Shown here in pieces: positions 17,736 to 25,788 of a DNA stretch of 48,215 nucleotides. The translations under genes were made by a program, and so were the position numbers. Every line of letters starts with the position of its first letter. The stretch's first letter is position 1. Origin of the DNA: Pseudonocardia lacus. Lineage in GTDB: Bacteria > Actinomycetota > Actinomycetes > Mycobacteriales > Pseudonocardiaceae. The notes beneath the pieces were generated by a model, which saw only the letters and a list, made by a program, of their open reading frames with translations, did no database searches and was not told the origin of the DNA. Location of the stretch: assembly GCF_018531445.1 (NCBI RefSeq), contig NZ_JAHDTH010000035.1:1-48215 (forward strand). Direction: 5' to 3'.

Positions 17736-17849
17736 CGCCGCGCCAGGGGCGCGGTGGGGCGGGGCGTAATTCGGTTGCGGGCGGGGTTCGCGGGGCGGGA
17801 AGGTGCTGCGACGCGCCGGAGGAGCCGGCGGATCGAGGAGGTGTGCGAC

Positions 17850-17906
17850 ATGTCCATCGCTGTCCTGGACGTGCCCCGCGCCCGTCCGATCCCCGCCCCG
17901 CGCTGA
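17850..17906 (+). CDS. Candidate 18-residue small protein or leader peptide
   Basis: An ATG with a near-perfect ribosome-binding site (GAGGAGG, 8 nt upstream) opens an 18-codon frame, MSIAVLDVPRARPIPAPR, ending 58 nt before the RIO-like kinase gene. The Pro-rich tail could slow ribosomes. The strong ribosome-binding site is the main support; coding statistics cannot be judged at this length. It could be a leader peptide for the kinase gene. Confidence 0.4.
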   Translation: MSIAVLDVPRARPIPAPR

Positions 17907-17964
17907 CGGCCGGCCTCTCGCGCTCGGCCCTCCGCGGGGCGTCACTCCGGTAGGAGACCCCGCG

Positions 17965-18939
17965 TTGCCCCGTCACGACCTGACCGAGTTCGACAACGTC
18001 AACAACAACGACATCCACACGTCCCGCCGCCGCGGCAAGCGCCGCTTCGACGACGAGGACGATCCCCGCCCCCGCCGCGGGGCCCGCCCCGGTTCCGCCG
18101 CGCTCGACGAGCTCGACGAGCGCGCCGGGATCGACATCGACGGGCCGCCCGAGGGCGACCGCTGGTCCACGTGGGACGGCGCCGAGCACGGCCCGCTCCC
18201 GCGGCCCGGCTGGGTGCTGACCGAGCACGCCGCCGTCGACACCGAGCTCGGCGTGCTCAAGACCGGGAAGGAGGCCGACGTCCACCTGGTCGAACGGTCG
18301 GTGCCCGGGACCGACCGCCGGGTCGTCATGGCGGCCAAGCGCTACCGCACGGCCGAGCACCGGATGTTCCACCGCGATGCCGGCTACCTGGAGGGCAGGC
18401 GGGTGCGCCGGTCCCGGGAGACGCGCGCCATGTCCGGGCGCACCTCCTTCGGCCGCGAGCTGCTGGCGGGCCAGTGGGCGGGCGCCGAGTTCGCGGCGCT
18501 GGGTTCGCTGTGGGCGTCCGGGGTGTCGGTGCCCTACCCGGTGCAGCTGTCGGGCACCGAGCTGCTGCTGGAGTTCGTCGGCGACGGGGAGGGCAACGCG
18601 GCGCCGCGGCTGGCCCAGCTGCGCCCGGACCCCGACGAGCTCGCCGACCTGTGGGAGCAACTGGGCGAGGCCCTGCTCGGGCTGGCCCGCCTCGGCTACA
18701 CCCACGGCGACCTGTCGGCCTACAACATCCTCGTGCACGACGGCCGGCTGGTCCTGATCGACCTGCCGCAGGTCGTGGACGTGGTGGGCAACCCGCAGGG
18801 CCCGGAGTTCCTGGCCCGCGACGTGCGGCGGGTCGCGGAGTGGTTCGCCGCCCGTGGACCCGTGGGGGGTGTCGACGGCGCGAGCGCGCTGCTCGACTCG
18901 CTGCACGTCGCGCTGGGGATCCCCGTCGATTCCCGCTGA
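17965..18939 (+). CDS. RIO-like atypical protein kinase
   Basis: A 324-residue protein. The first ~75 residues are charged (TSRRRGKRRFDDEDDPRPRR), probably disordered and RNA-binding-like. The kinase core follows: VLKTGKEADVHLV as the nucleotide loop, VMAAKRY with the ATP-binding Lys, the catalytic YTHGDLSAYNILVHDGR around residues 247-263, and the metal-binding Asp in LIDLPQVVD, where DLPQ resembles the IDFPQ of archaeal and eukaryotic RIO1/2. RIO kinases act in small-subunit ribosome maturation in other domains; bacterial roles are poorly known. The TTG start at 17965 is chosen because TAGGAG lies 8 nt upstream. It precedes a DEAD-box helicase. Confidence 0.88.
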   Translation: MPRHDLTEFDNVNNNDIHTSRRRGKRRFDDEDDPRPRRGARPGSAALDELDERAGIDIDGPPEGDRWSTWDGAEHGPLPRPGWVLTEHAAVDTELGVLKTGKEADVHLVERSVPGTDRRVVMAAKRYRTAEHRMFHRDAGYLEGRRVRRSRETRAMSGRTSFGRELLAGQWAGAEFAALGSLWASGVSVPYPVQLSGTELLLEFVGDGEGNAAPRLAQLRPDPDELADLWEQLGEALLGLARLGYTHGDLSAYNILVHDGRLVLIDLPQVVDVVGNPQGPEFLARDVRRVAEWFAARGPVGGVDGASALLDSLHVALGIPVDSR

Positions 18940-19002
18940 CGGCGACGGATCGGCGGGGAAAGGTCACAGCCGGTGGCTGCACGGGTCGACCGGGCGCTCG
19001 GA

Positions 19003-19008
19003 TAAGCT
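19003..19008 (+). promoter_or_regulatory. Possible -10 element of the DEAD-box helicase gene
   Basis: TAAGCT within GGATAAGCTGG lies 160 bp before the helicase start, implying a leader of about 150 nt. No convincing -35 element is seen. Confidence 0.35.
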
Positions 19009-19065
19009 GGATCACGAGCGCCCGGCCGGTCCGGCCCCTAGCAGGCGCACCCGCAGTACCCAGTT

Positions 19066-19084
19066 GGGCGCGCGTCTCGCGCCC
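19066..19084 (+). promoter_or_regulatory. Hairpin in the helicase 5' leader
   Basis: GGGCGCG-CGTCT-CGCGCCC is a perfect 7-bp stem in the untranslated leader, 84 nt before the start codon. Long structured leaders are common for cold-inducible RNA helicase genes; whether this one regulates is unknown. Confidence 0.35.
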
Positions 19085-19167
19085 GGGCTCGTCTTCGAGG
19101 TCCCAGCCGCCGCTCCCCGGCCGCTGCGCTCCGTGCGACGTGCCACGTCCCGGAGGTTCTTTTCCCC

Positions 19168-20721
19168 GTGTCTTCCCCGACCACCCGTCGTGCCCGTCCC
19201 GTGGGCGGCTCCCGGCCGCGCCGGTCCGACGGCCGCGGCCGCTCCGGCCGCCCGCAGGCCGAGCAGCGCTTCGCCCCCACCCGTCCCGCCGTGGAGGAGG
19301 CGCTGTGGACGGCGCCCGCCGCCGGCATGCCCACCTTCGCCGAGCTCGGCCTCCCGACCCCGGTGGTCGACGCGCTCGCCGCCCGCGGTTTCACCGAGCC
19401 GTTCGCCATCCAGGCCGCGACCCTGCCCGACGCGCTGGCCGGGCGCGACCTGCTCGGTCGCGCCCAGACCGGCTCCGGCAAGACGCTGGCCTTCGGGTTG
19501 GCGCTGCTGTCCCGCATGGCGGGCTCGCGCTCGCGACCCTCGCAGCCGCGCGGCCTGGTCCTGGTGCCCACCCGCGAGCTGGCCCAGCAGGTCGTCGACG
19601 CGCTCGACCCGTACGCGAAGGCTCTCGGCCTGACCACCGCGGTCGTCGTCGGCGGCCTGTCGTTCAACCGGCAGGTCAGCGAGCTGCGCGGGGGCGTCGA
19701 CCTGCTGGTCGCCACCCCCGGCCGGCTCGCCGACCACCTGCAGCAGCGCACCTGCGACCTGTCCGAGGTCACGGTCACCGCGCTCGACGAGGCCGACCGG
19801 ATGGCCGACATGGGCTTCCTGCCCCAGGTCAGGGCCATCCTGGACCGCACCCCGGCCGACGGGCAGCGGCTGCTGTTCTCGGCCACCCTCGACGGTGAGG
19901 TCGCCACTCTCGTCCGGCGTTACCTGACCGACCCGGTGACCCGTTCCATCGCCTCGGCCACCGGCCAGGTGTCCACGATGGAGCACCACCTGCTGCACGT
20001 CGACGTGGCGAGCAAGCCGCGCGTGGCCACCGAGATCGCCGCCCGCGACGGCCGCACGATCATGTTCGTGCGCACCAAGCACGGCGTCGACCGGCTGGTG
20101 AAGCAGCTGCGCCGCAGCGGCATCGACGCCGGCGCGCTGCACGGCGGCAAGGCGCAGAACAACCGCAACCGGGCGATCGCGGCGTTCAAGGAGGGCCGCA
20201 CCCCGGTGCTGGTGGCCACCGACGTCGCCGCCCGCGGCATCCACATCGACGACGTCAGCCTGGTCGTGCACGTCGACCCGCCGGCCGACCCGAAGGACTA
20301 CCTGCACCGCGCGGGCCGCACGGCCCGGGCCGGCGACAGCGGCGTCGTGGTCACCCTGGTCACCGCGGTGGAGCGGTCGGACGTCGACAAGCTGGCCCGC
20401 CAGGCCGGCATCCGTCCCACCCAGACGACCGTCGCACCCGGCGACGCGGCGCTGTCCACGATCACCGGGGCGCGCGAGCCGTCCGGTGTGCCGATCGCCG
20501 AGCCGCCGAAGCCGGCGCCGACGCCCCGCGGTCCGGGGCGTGGCCGCAGCCGCAGCGGCCGTGGCCGCGCCCAGCCGGCCGGTCAGGAGCAGTCCCGCCA
20601 GGACGCGCCCCGCCAGGGCGGCGCGGGTGAGAACCGCGCGGCACGCCGCGTCGGCACCACCCGGGCGACGTTCTCCGCGGCCCAGCCGGGTCGCCGGCCC
20701 CGCCGGCGCGGGGCCGTCTGA
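19168..20721 (+). CDS. DEAD-box ATP-dependent RNA helicase
   Basis: A 517-residue helicase with the full motif set. The Q motif is FTEPFAIQAATLPDAL, motif I AQTGSGKT (residues ~107-114), Ia PTRELAQQ, Ib TPGR, II LDEADRM, III SAT, then RTKHGVDRLVKQL, V ATDVAARGIHIDDV and VI HRAGRTARAG. The ~35-residue N-terminal and ~90-residue C-terminal tails are basic and Gly/Arg/Pro-rich (RGPGRGRSRSGRGRAQ), typical of RNA-binding tails in RhlE/CsdA-like enzymes. The GTG at 19168 has GGAGG 11 nt upstream. It likely acts in ribosome assembly or mRNA decay. Confidence 0.95.
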   Translation: MSSPTTRRARPVGGSRPRRSDGRGRSGRPQAEQRFAPTRPAVEEALWTAPAAGMPTFAELGLPTPVVDALAARGFTEPFAIQAATLPDALAGRDLLGRAQTGSGKTLAFGLALLSRMAGSRSRPSQPRGLVLVPTRELAQQVVDALDPYAKALGLTTAVVVGGLSFNRQVSELRGGVDLLVATPGRLADHLQQRTCDLSEVTVTALDEADRMADMGFLPQVRAILDRTPADGQRLLFSATLDGEVATLVRRYLTDPVTRSIASATGQVSTMEHHLLHVDVASKPRVATEIAARDGRTIMFVRTKHGVDRLVKQLRRSGIDAGALHGGKAQNNRNRAIAAFKEGRTPVLVATDVAARGIHIDDVSLVVHVDPPADPKDYLHRAGRTARAGDSGVVVTLVTAVERSDVDKLARQAGIRPTQTTVAPGDAALSTITGAREPSGVPIAEPPKPAPTPRGPGRGRSRSGRGRAQPAGQEQSRQDAPRQGGAGENRAARRVGTTRATFSAAQPGRRPRRRGAV

Positions 20722-20745
20722 CCCGTCGGGCCACGACGTGCGCGG

Positions 20746-20780
20746 GTGAGGGGCGGTCGGCGATGCCGACCGCCCCTCAC
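20746..20780. terminator. Perfect 16-bp hairpin, bidirectional terminator
   Basis: GTGAGGGGCGGTCGGC, loop GAT, then the exact complement. It lies 24 bp after the helicase stop and 82 bp beyond the convergent MshC-like stop, so it can terminate both. Confidence 0.75.
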
Positions 20781-20814
20781 TCGTCCCGGTGCGGAAGCGA
20801 CAGGAGTCGGGCCC

Positions 20815-20880
20815 GGTTCAGCCCAGGTTCAGCCCAGGTTCAGCCCAGGTTCAGCCCAGGTTCAGCCCAGGTTCAGCACC
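20815..20880. repeat. 11-bp tandem repeat at the MshC-like 3' end
   Basis: Five identical copies of GGTTCAGCCCA (20815-20869) and a degenerate sixth (20870-20880). On the minus strand each unit contains TGA, and one of these is the stop codon of the MshC-like gene (20862-20864). The array runs from the last codons of the gene into the intergenic region. Confidence 0.9.
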
Positions 20881-21962
20881 GAGAGCGCGAGCCGCGCGGC
20901 ATCGCCCCCGGCCTCCCCGGCCACGTCCAGCGCGGCCGGCACGTCGAGGTCGGTCAGCAGGGCCGCGGTGACCGCGCCGGTCGCGGCGCTGCCGCCGACC
21001 GCACCGCCCCGGGCGCCCGCGGCGTAGAGCCGGTCGAGGCGCGCGGCCGCGGCGTCCAGGTCGGCGGGGCGGAAGTCCCACGCCCGGGCCCACGGCCGGT
21101 CGACCAGCAGCAGGCGCAGCACCGCGGCCGGGTGCTTGGCCAGCACGTCGGAGACGAGCACCAGGTTGCCGGTGGACTTGGCCATCCGGGCGCCGTCCAG
21201 CCGGACCGCGCCCACGTGCATCCAGGCCCGGGCGAAGGGCCGCACGCCGGTGAGCGCCTCGGCCATCTCGGCCTCGTAGGCGTGGTGGGGGAACCGCAGG
21301 TCCTCCCCGCCGACGTGCAGGTCGAGCGCGGGGCCCAGGGTCGTCAGGGCCATGGCCGCGCACTCGGCGTGCCAGCCGGGCCTGCCCTCGCCCCACGGGC
21401 TGGGCCACGCCGCCTCACCGAGCCGGGCCGCCCGCCACACCGGGACGTCGGCGGGGTGCTCGGCGTCGGGGTGGCCGAACTCCTGGCCGAACTCGGCGGC
21501 CAACGCGGCCGCCGCGGCCTCGCCGATCCCGGAGCGGGTTAGCGCCCCCTGCCCGCGGAACCAGACCGTGCCGCCGCGCAGGTAGGCCGCTCCCGACTCG
21601 AGCAGCGCCGCGGCCAGCGTCACCACCTGGCCGACGTGGGTGTGCGCGCGGGGTTCGTGCGCGGGACTGCGCACCCCGAGCGCGGTCATGTCGCGGTCGA
21701 ACCGGAACTGCTGCACGGCCGCGAAGCTGTCCGGCTCGGCGCCGCGCTCGGCGGCCGCGGCGTCCAGGACGTCGTCGACGTCGGTGACGTTGCGGCACAC
21801 CTCGGCGTCGACGCCGAGGTGGCGCAGCACCCGGGCGGCGACGTCGGCCCAGACGAACGTGGCCGCGTGGCCGAGGTGGGTGGTGTCGTACGGGGTGATC
21901 CCGCAGACGTACATCCTGGCCCGCCCGACGACCGGGAGCGGACTACCGCCGACGTGCAGCAC
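20862..21962 (-). CDS. Cysteinyl-tRNA synthetase/MshC-like ligase
   Basis: A 366-residue class I synthetase-like protein. YVCGITPYDTTHLGHAATF (residues ~18-36) carries the zinc Cys and HIGH motif in the form I recall for MshC (cysteine:GlcN-Ins ligase). Other landmarks are NVTDVDD, GRPGWHAECAAMAL with the second zinc Cys, FPHHAYEAEM, and the KMSKS equivalent ARMAKSTGN. It lacks the ~40-residue N-terminal part of MshC and the anticodon-binding domain of CysRS. It keeps the CysRS Glu after FPHH, which MshC replaces. It may be MshC, a paralogue or a different cysteine-activating ligase. The GTG start lies 1 bp after the LapA-domain gene. Mycothione reductase is encoded 1.2 kb away. Confidence 0.8.
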   Translation of the reverse strand: MLHVGGSPLPVVGRARMYVCGITPYDTTHLGHAATFVWADVAARVLRHLGVDAEVCRNVTDVDDVLDAAAAERGAEPDSFAAVQQFRFDRDMTALGVRSPAHEPRAHTHVGQVVTLAAALLESGAAYLRGGTVWFRGQGALTRSGIGEAAAAALAAEFGQEFGHPDAEHPADVPVWRAARLGEAAWPSPWGEGRPGWHAECAAMALTTLGPALDLHVGGEDLRFPHHAYEAEMAEALTGVRPFARAWMHVGAVRLDGARMAKSTGNLVLVSDVLAKHPAAVLRLLLVDRPWARAWDFRPADLDAAAARLDRLYAAGARGGAVGGSAATGAVTAALLTDLDVPAALDVAGEAGGDAARLALSVLNLG

Positions 21963-21963
21963 G

Positions 21964-22488
21964 TCAGTCGGGGTGGCGCGCGGCGCGGCGGGCGGCCTTG
22001 CGCAGTTGCAGGATGCGCAGACCGCCCGGGATGGCCACCAGCAGCAGCCCCGCGATCGCGGCGAACAGCAGCGCCACGCCCGTCGGCAGGGAACCCGACA
22101 GCCCGAGGAAGGTGATCTGCACCGGGGTGCTGTTCTGCAGGATGAAGACCAGCAGCAGGATCAGCACGATCGCGGACAGGATCAGCCCGGTCCACAGGCC
22201 GCTGGTCCGCGTGTGCGCGAGGGCGGCGCCGCCCCGCGGCGCGGCCACGGTCGGCGCGTCGTGGTCGGGCAGCGGCGTGCGCACCGTCGGGCGCTCGGAG
22301 TCGCGCAGGAGGTCGTCGCCCATGTCGACGCCGTGCGGGTTGGACGTGGTGGGGCCGTCCCAGGCGGACAGGTCGGCCGGGCGCATGGCCGGCTGCGTGG
22401 CCGGGTCCTCCCGCGGGTCGACCGGGCCGACCCGGCCGTAGCGGGGCACGTCCGGACGCGCGCTGGCCCGGGTCGGGTCCTCGCTCAC
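21964..22488 (-). CDS. LapA-domain (DUF1049) membrane protein
   Basis: A 174-residue protein. The first ~95 residues are hydrophilic, Pro- and Asp-rich and probably cytoplasmic and disordered. Two transmembrane helices follow, LILSAIVLILLLVFILQNS (~100-118) and GVALLFAAIAGLLLVAIPGG (~136-155), with the LapA-like LQNSTPVQITFLG between them, and a short basic tail. LapA proteins act in envelope assembly in Gram-negatives; the role in actinobacteria is unknown. The GTG at 22488 has AGGAGG upstream. It is cotranscribed with the MshC-like gene. Confidence 0.85.
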   Translation of the reverse strand: MSEDPTRASARPDVPRYGRVGPVDPREDPATQPAMRPADLSAWDGPTTSNPHGVDMGDDLLRDSERPTVRTPLPDHDAPTVAAPRGGAALAHTRTSGLWTGLILSAIVLILLLVFILQNSTPVQITFLGLSGSLPTGVALLFAAIAGLLLVAIPGGLRILQLRKAARRAARHPD

Positions 22489-22655
22489 GGTGCAACCTCC
22501 TCAGGGACCCGCGGTGCCGGCCGGCCTGCCGGCGCGGTCGACGACCTGACCGGGCGGACGGGCGGGTCGGCGCCCAGTATCGCGCACCTCCCCCGGCGTC
22601 GTCTCGCCTCGGGCGGGTGTCCCCGGCCGAACGGGTGCGGCGGGGCGGGTCGTGG

Positions 22656-23117
22656 TCAGCGCGGTCCGCGGCGCATCGGGACGTGCGCGACGCCGTCCCA
22701 GTCGTAGGCCGGGCCGGTGACCTCGAAGCCGTGGGCGCGGTAGAAGTCGGCCAGGTGTTCCTGGGAGTCGAGCACGCAGGGCCGGTCGCCCACCTCGGCC
22801 AGCGCGGCCTCCATCAGCTGCCGCCCGAGGCCGCGGCCGCGCGCCGACCGGGCCGAGCACAGCCGCCCGATCCGCAGGTCGCCGCCGGGCTCGTCGAGCA
22901 GCCGCAGGCAGCCCAGCACCGGTTCGGGGTCGCCGTGCCCGCCGAGCCAGAAGTGCCGCGCGCCGGGTTCGAGGTCGCGCCCGTCGAGCTCGTCGTAGGG
23001 GCACTTCTGCTCGACGACGAAGACCTCGACCCGCAGCCGCAGGATGTCGTAGAGGGTGCGGGGGTCGAGGTCCGCCGCCCATGACCGGTGCAACGTCGCC
23101 GCCAGGACCTCACTCAT
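22656..23117 (-). CDS. ElaA-like GNAT acetyltransferase
   Basis: A 153-residue GNAT protein matching the ElaA subgroup: LYDILRLRVEVFVVEQKCPY (residues ~22-41) followed by ELDGRDLEPGARHFWL, the acetyl-CoA-binding loop ARGRGLGRQLMEAAL around 93-107, and the terminal HLADFYRAHGFEVTG and AHVPM. The substrate is unknown. The ATG at 23117 is the only good start. It is divergent from mycothione reductase (84-bp gap). Confidence 0.9.
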   Translation of the reverse strand: MSEVLAATLHRSWAADLDPRTLYDILRLRVEVFVVEQKCPYDELDGRDLEPGARHFWLGGHGDPEPVLGCLRLLDEPGGDLRIGRLCSARSARGRGLGRQLMEAALAEVGDRPCVLDSQEHLADFYRAHGFEVTGPAYDWDGVAHVPMRRGPR

Positions 23118-23189
23118 CCCCTCTACCTACCAGATGGTCCGGCGGGTCGCCGGGCCGGCCGATCCCCGACCACGGACACACGGCGGAGC

Positions 23190-23195
23190 TAGCCT
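23190..23195 (+). promoter_or_regulatory. Leaderless -10 element of mtr
   Basis: TAGCCT is followed after 6 nt by the GTG of mycothione reductase; no Shine-Dalgarno site is present. Confidence 0.5.
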
Positions 23196-23201
23196 CGTCG
23201 C

Positions 23202-24623
23202 GTGCGGCACCACGATCTGGTCGTCATCGGCAGCGGCTCGGGCAACTCCTTCATCGACGACCGGTTCGCCGAGCTGGACGTCGCGCTCGTCGAGCACGGC
23301 GTCTTCGGCGGCACCTGCCTGAACGTCGGGTGCATCCCCACCAAGATGTACGTGCACCCCGCCGACGTCGCCCAGCACGTCCGGCGCGCGTCGCGGTTCG
23401 GCATCGACGCCGCTGTCGAGCGCGTGCGCTGGACCGACATCCGCGACCGGATCTTCGGCCGGATCGACCCCATCTCGGCCTCCGGGCGCGACTACCGGCT
23501 CAACCGCGTCCCCAACGTGACGCTGTACGAGGGCCACGCCCGCTTCACCGCGCCCCACCAGCTGGAGGTCGACCGGACCGACGGCGCGGGCACGGTCGCC
23601 CTCGGCGCCGAGCGGATCGTCATCGCCGCGGGCGGGCGGCCCGTCGTCCCCGAGGTCATCGCGGCTTCCGGCGTGCCGTTCGAGACGTCGGACACCGTGA
23701 TGCGCCTGGACACGCTGCCCGAGCACCTGGTGATCGTGGGGGCCGGCTACATCGCCGCGGAGTTCGCGCACGTGTTCTCCGCGCTCGGCAGCACCGTGTC
23801 GGTCATCGGGCGCAGCGGGGCGATGCTGCGCGAGCTCGACGAGACGGTCACCGAGCGCTACACGGCGCTGGCCCGCCGGCGCTGGGACCTGCACCTCGAC
23901 GCCGAGGTCGTCGGTGTGCGCGGCGCGCCCGGCGACGTGGTCGTCGAGCTGGCCGGCGGCGGTTCCGTGCACGGCGACGTGCTGCTGGTCGCGACCGGTC
24001 GCCGGTCCAACGGCGACCGCCTCGACCTGGAGAAGGCCGGCGTCCCCACCCACGACGACGGCCGCGTCGTCGTCGACGACCAGCAGCGCACCCCGGTGGA
24101 GGGGATCTTCGCCCTGGGCGACGTCAGCTCCCCCTTCCAGCTCAAGCACGTGGCCAACCACGAGGCCAAGGTCGTGGCGCACAACCTGCTGCACCCCGAC
24201 GCGCCCCGGCGCACCGACCACCGGTTCGTCCCGGCCGCGGTGTTCACCCAGCCCCAGATCGCCACGGTCGGGCGCACCGAGCGGGCATGTCGGGAGGCCG
24301 GGCTGGACTACGCGGTGAAGGTCCAGGAGTACGCCGACATCGCCTACGGCTGGGCGCTGGAGGACGACACCGGCTTCTGCAAGGTGATCGCGGAGCGGTC
24401 CACCGGCCGGCTGCTGGGGGCGCACCTGATGGGCCCGCACGCCTCCTCGGTGATCCAGCCGCTGATCCAGGCGATGTCGTTCGGGCTGCGCGCCGGGGAG
24501 ATGGCGACCGGGCAGTACTGGATCCACCCCGCGGTCCCGGAGGTCGTGGAGAACGCGCTGCTCGGGCTCGAACTGGACGGGCAGGAGCGGCCGGGCAGCG
24601 GCCCGCCGGGCCGCGACCTCTGA
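23202..24623 (+). CDS. mtr: Mycothione reductase
   Basis: A 473-residue flavoprotein disulfide reductase. FAD-binding [11 protein letters not shown] (residues ~7-17) is followed by the redox pair in [20 protein letters not shown]. The NADPH domain begins [17 protein letters not shown] (~178-194) and [20 protein letters not shown] lies near 300. The interface His-Glu pair is in [27 protein letters not shown] and [13 protein letters not shown] match the mycothione reductase subgroup better than lipoamide dehydrogenase or mercuric reductase. It reduces mycothiol disulfide with NADPH in the cytosol. The final ~20 residues are a Pro/Gly-rich tail. Confidence 0.93.
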   Translation: MRHHDLVVIGSGSGNSFIDDRFAELDVALVEHGVFGGTCLNVGCIPTKMYVHPADVAQHVRRASRFGIDAAVERVRWTDIRDRIFGRIDPISASGRDYRLNRVPNVTLYEGHARFTAPHQLEVDRTDGAGTVALGAERIVIAAGGRPVVPEVIAASGVPFETSDTVMRLDTLPEHLVIVGAGYIAAEFAHVFSALGSTVSVIGRSGAMLRELDETVTERYTALARRRWDLHLDAEVVGVRGAPGDVVVELAGGGSVHGDVLLVATGRRSNGDRLDLEKAGVPTHDDGRVVVDDQQRTPVEGIFALGDVSSPFQLKHVANHEAKVVAHNLLHPDAPRRTDHRFVPAAVFTQPQIATVGRTERACREAGLDYAVKVQEYADIAYGWALEDDTGFCKVIAERSTGRLLGAHLMGPHASSVIQPLIQAMSFGLRAGEMATGQYWIHPAVPEVVENALLGLELDGQERPGSGPPGRDL

Positions 24624-24702
24624 CGGCGGCCCGCCGGTCGTGTGGTGGTGCGCTCCGCCCGCTTCCCCGGCGGGCGGAACGCACCGTTCCCCGTCGGCGG
24701 GC

Positions 24703-25527
24703 TCAGCCTGCCGGGCGGGGGGCCTGCGGGTCGGCCGGCTCCTCGATGGGGTCGGTCGCCGGGGGCGGGGCCACGGGGGCGTCCGGGTCGAACGGCACGG
24801 CGGGCGGGGCCTCGCCGCGGATGTCGGCGACCAGCGTCGTGATGTCGGCCATGATGGCGGCGGTCACGCCGTCGAGCGCCTTGCGGGTGCGCGGGCCGCC
24901 CAGCCACTCCGACAGGTCGACCGGCGGACCGGCCACGACGGTCACCCGCTTGCGGGGGAACGGCCGCGGCCCCTTGCCCGGGGGCACCAGGTCCTGGGTG
25001 CCCCAGTTGGCGACCGGGATCACCGGGGCCCGGGTGACCAGCGCGATCCGGCCGATGCCGTTCTTGCCCTTCATCGGCCAGCCGTCCGGGTCGGCGGTGT
25101 AGGTCGACTCGGGGTAGAAGACGACGACCTCGCCGCGGTTGATCGCCTCGATGGCGCCGCGGAAGGCGTCCGCGGCGCGGGCGGACTGGCGGTAGACGGG
25201 GACGTGGCGGCCGCCGCTCATCACCGACCGGACCCCGGGGACCTTCCACAGCTCGGACTTGGCCAGGAACCGCGGCACGCGCCCGTGCGCGGTGGCGAAG
25301 GCGACGTTGTAGATCGGGTCGGCGAACGAGACGTGGTTGGCCGCCAGCAGCACGCCGCCCTCGCGCGGGATGTGCTCGCCGCCGCGCCACGACAACCGGG
25401 GGCCGTACACCGTCGGCGGCCACAGCAGCGCGATGGCCAGGCCGTACCAGAACCCGGTACCGCGCCGGCGCCGGGTGAAGCTCAGCTTCAGCTTCTGCCC
25501 GACCGTCAGCGGCGTGTCCGCCGGCAT
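24703..25527 (-). CDS. 1-acyl-sn-glycerol-3-phosphate acyltransferase-like (PlsC family)
   Basis: A 274-residue acyltransferase. The catalytic NHxxxxD motif is LAANHVSFADPIYN (residues ~67-80), and the acceptor-phosphate-binding motif II appears as VVFYPESTYTADPDGW, with Ser-Thr in place of the usual Gly-Thr. One hydrophobic segment lies near the N-terminus (WYGLAIALLWPPTVYGP), and a Pro-rich acidic C-terminal tail of ~40 residues follows. The ATG at 25527 has AGGAGG 7 nt upstream. It likely acylates lysophosphatidate or another lipid at the inner membrane face. Confidence 0.9.
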   Translation of the reverse strand: MPADTPLTVGQKLKLSFTRRRRGTGFWYGLAIALLWPPTVYGPRLSWRGGEHIPREGGVLLAANHVSFADPIYNVAFATAHGRVPRFLAKSELWKVPGVRSVMSGGRHVPVYRQSARAADAFRGAIEAINRGEVVVFYPESTYTADPDGWPMKGKNGIGRIALVTRAPVIPVANWGTQDLVPPGKGPRPFPRKRVTVVAGPPVDLSEWLGGPRTRKALDGVTAAIMADITTLVADIRGEAPPAVPFDPDAPVAPPPATDPIEEPADPQAPRPAG

Positions 25528-25713
25528 CGATACCTCCTCGCTCCGCTCGCCCCCGATGGTGCCCGGTGACCGGTGGCCGTGGGCGACCGGCCACCCTGTG
25601 CTGCCGGTCACCCTTCCCCGGGAGGGGAACGGCTCGGACCGATCATTCCAGTGTGCCGCCGTCGGTGGCGAGGCCCGATCGGCCGGACGGCCAGGATGTG
25701 ATATCGGTCGCAC

Positions 25714-25785
25714 GTGCTGACCGGCCGCCGTCGAGGTGTGGAAGACCTCCATGGCGTTGCCCATCCCGTCCCACCCACGAGGTAG
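25714..25785 (+). CDS. Candidate 23-residue upstream reading frame of the hydrolase gene
   Basis: A GTG placed 6 nt after TATCGG (25702-25707) opens a 23-codon frame whose TAG ends 3 nt before the GTG of the alpha/beta hydrolase gene. This geometry would allow translational coupling. The -10 match is imperfect (no final T) and the peptide has no recognisable features, so support is weak. The rest of the 261-bp gap 25528-25788 holds only small imperfect inverted repeats. Confidence 0.25.
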   Translation: MLTGRRRGVEDLHGVAHPVPPTR

Positions 25786-25788
25786 CCC

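Noticed and set aside
20815..20880. Possible iterons of a replication origin
   Set aside because: The units are directly abutting 11-mers at a gene end, with no AT-rich region, Rep gene or DnaA boxes nearby.
25528..25788. tRNA or structured RNA between the acyltransferase and hydrolase genes
   Set aside because: No cloverleaf, T-loop GTTCRANNC or CCA-end pattern could be found; only small imperfect inverted repeats are present.
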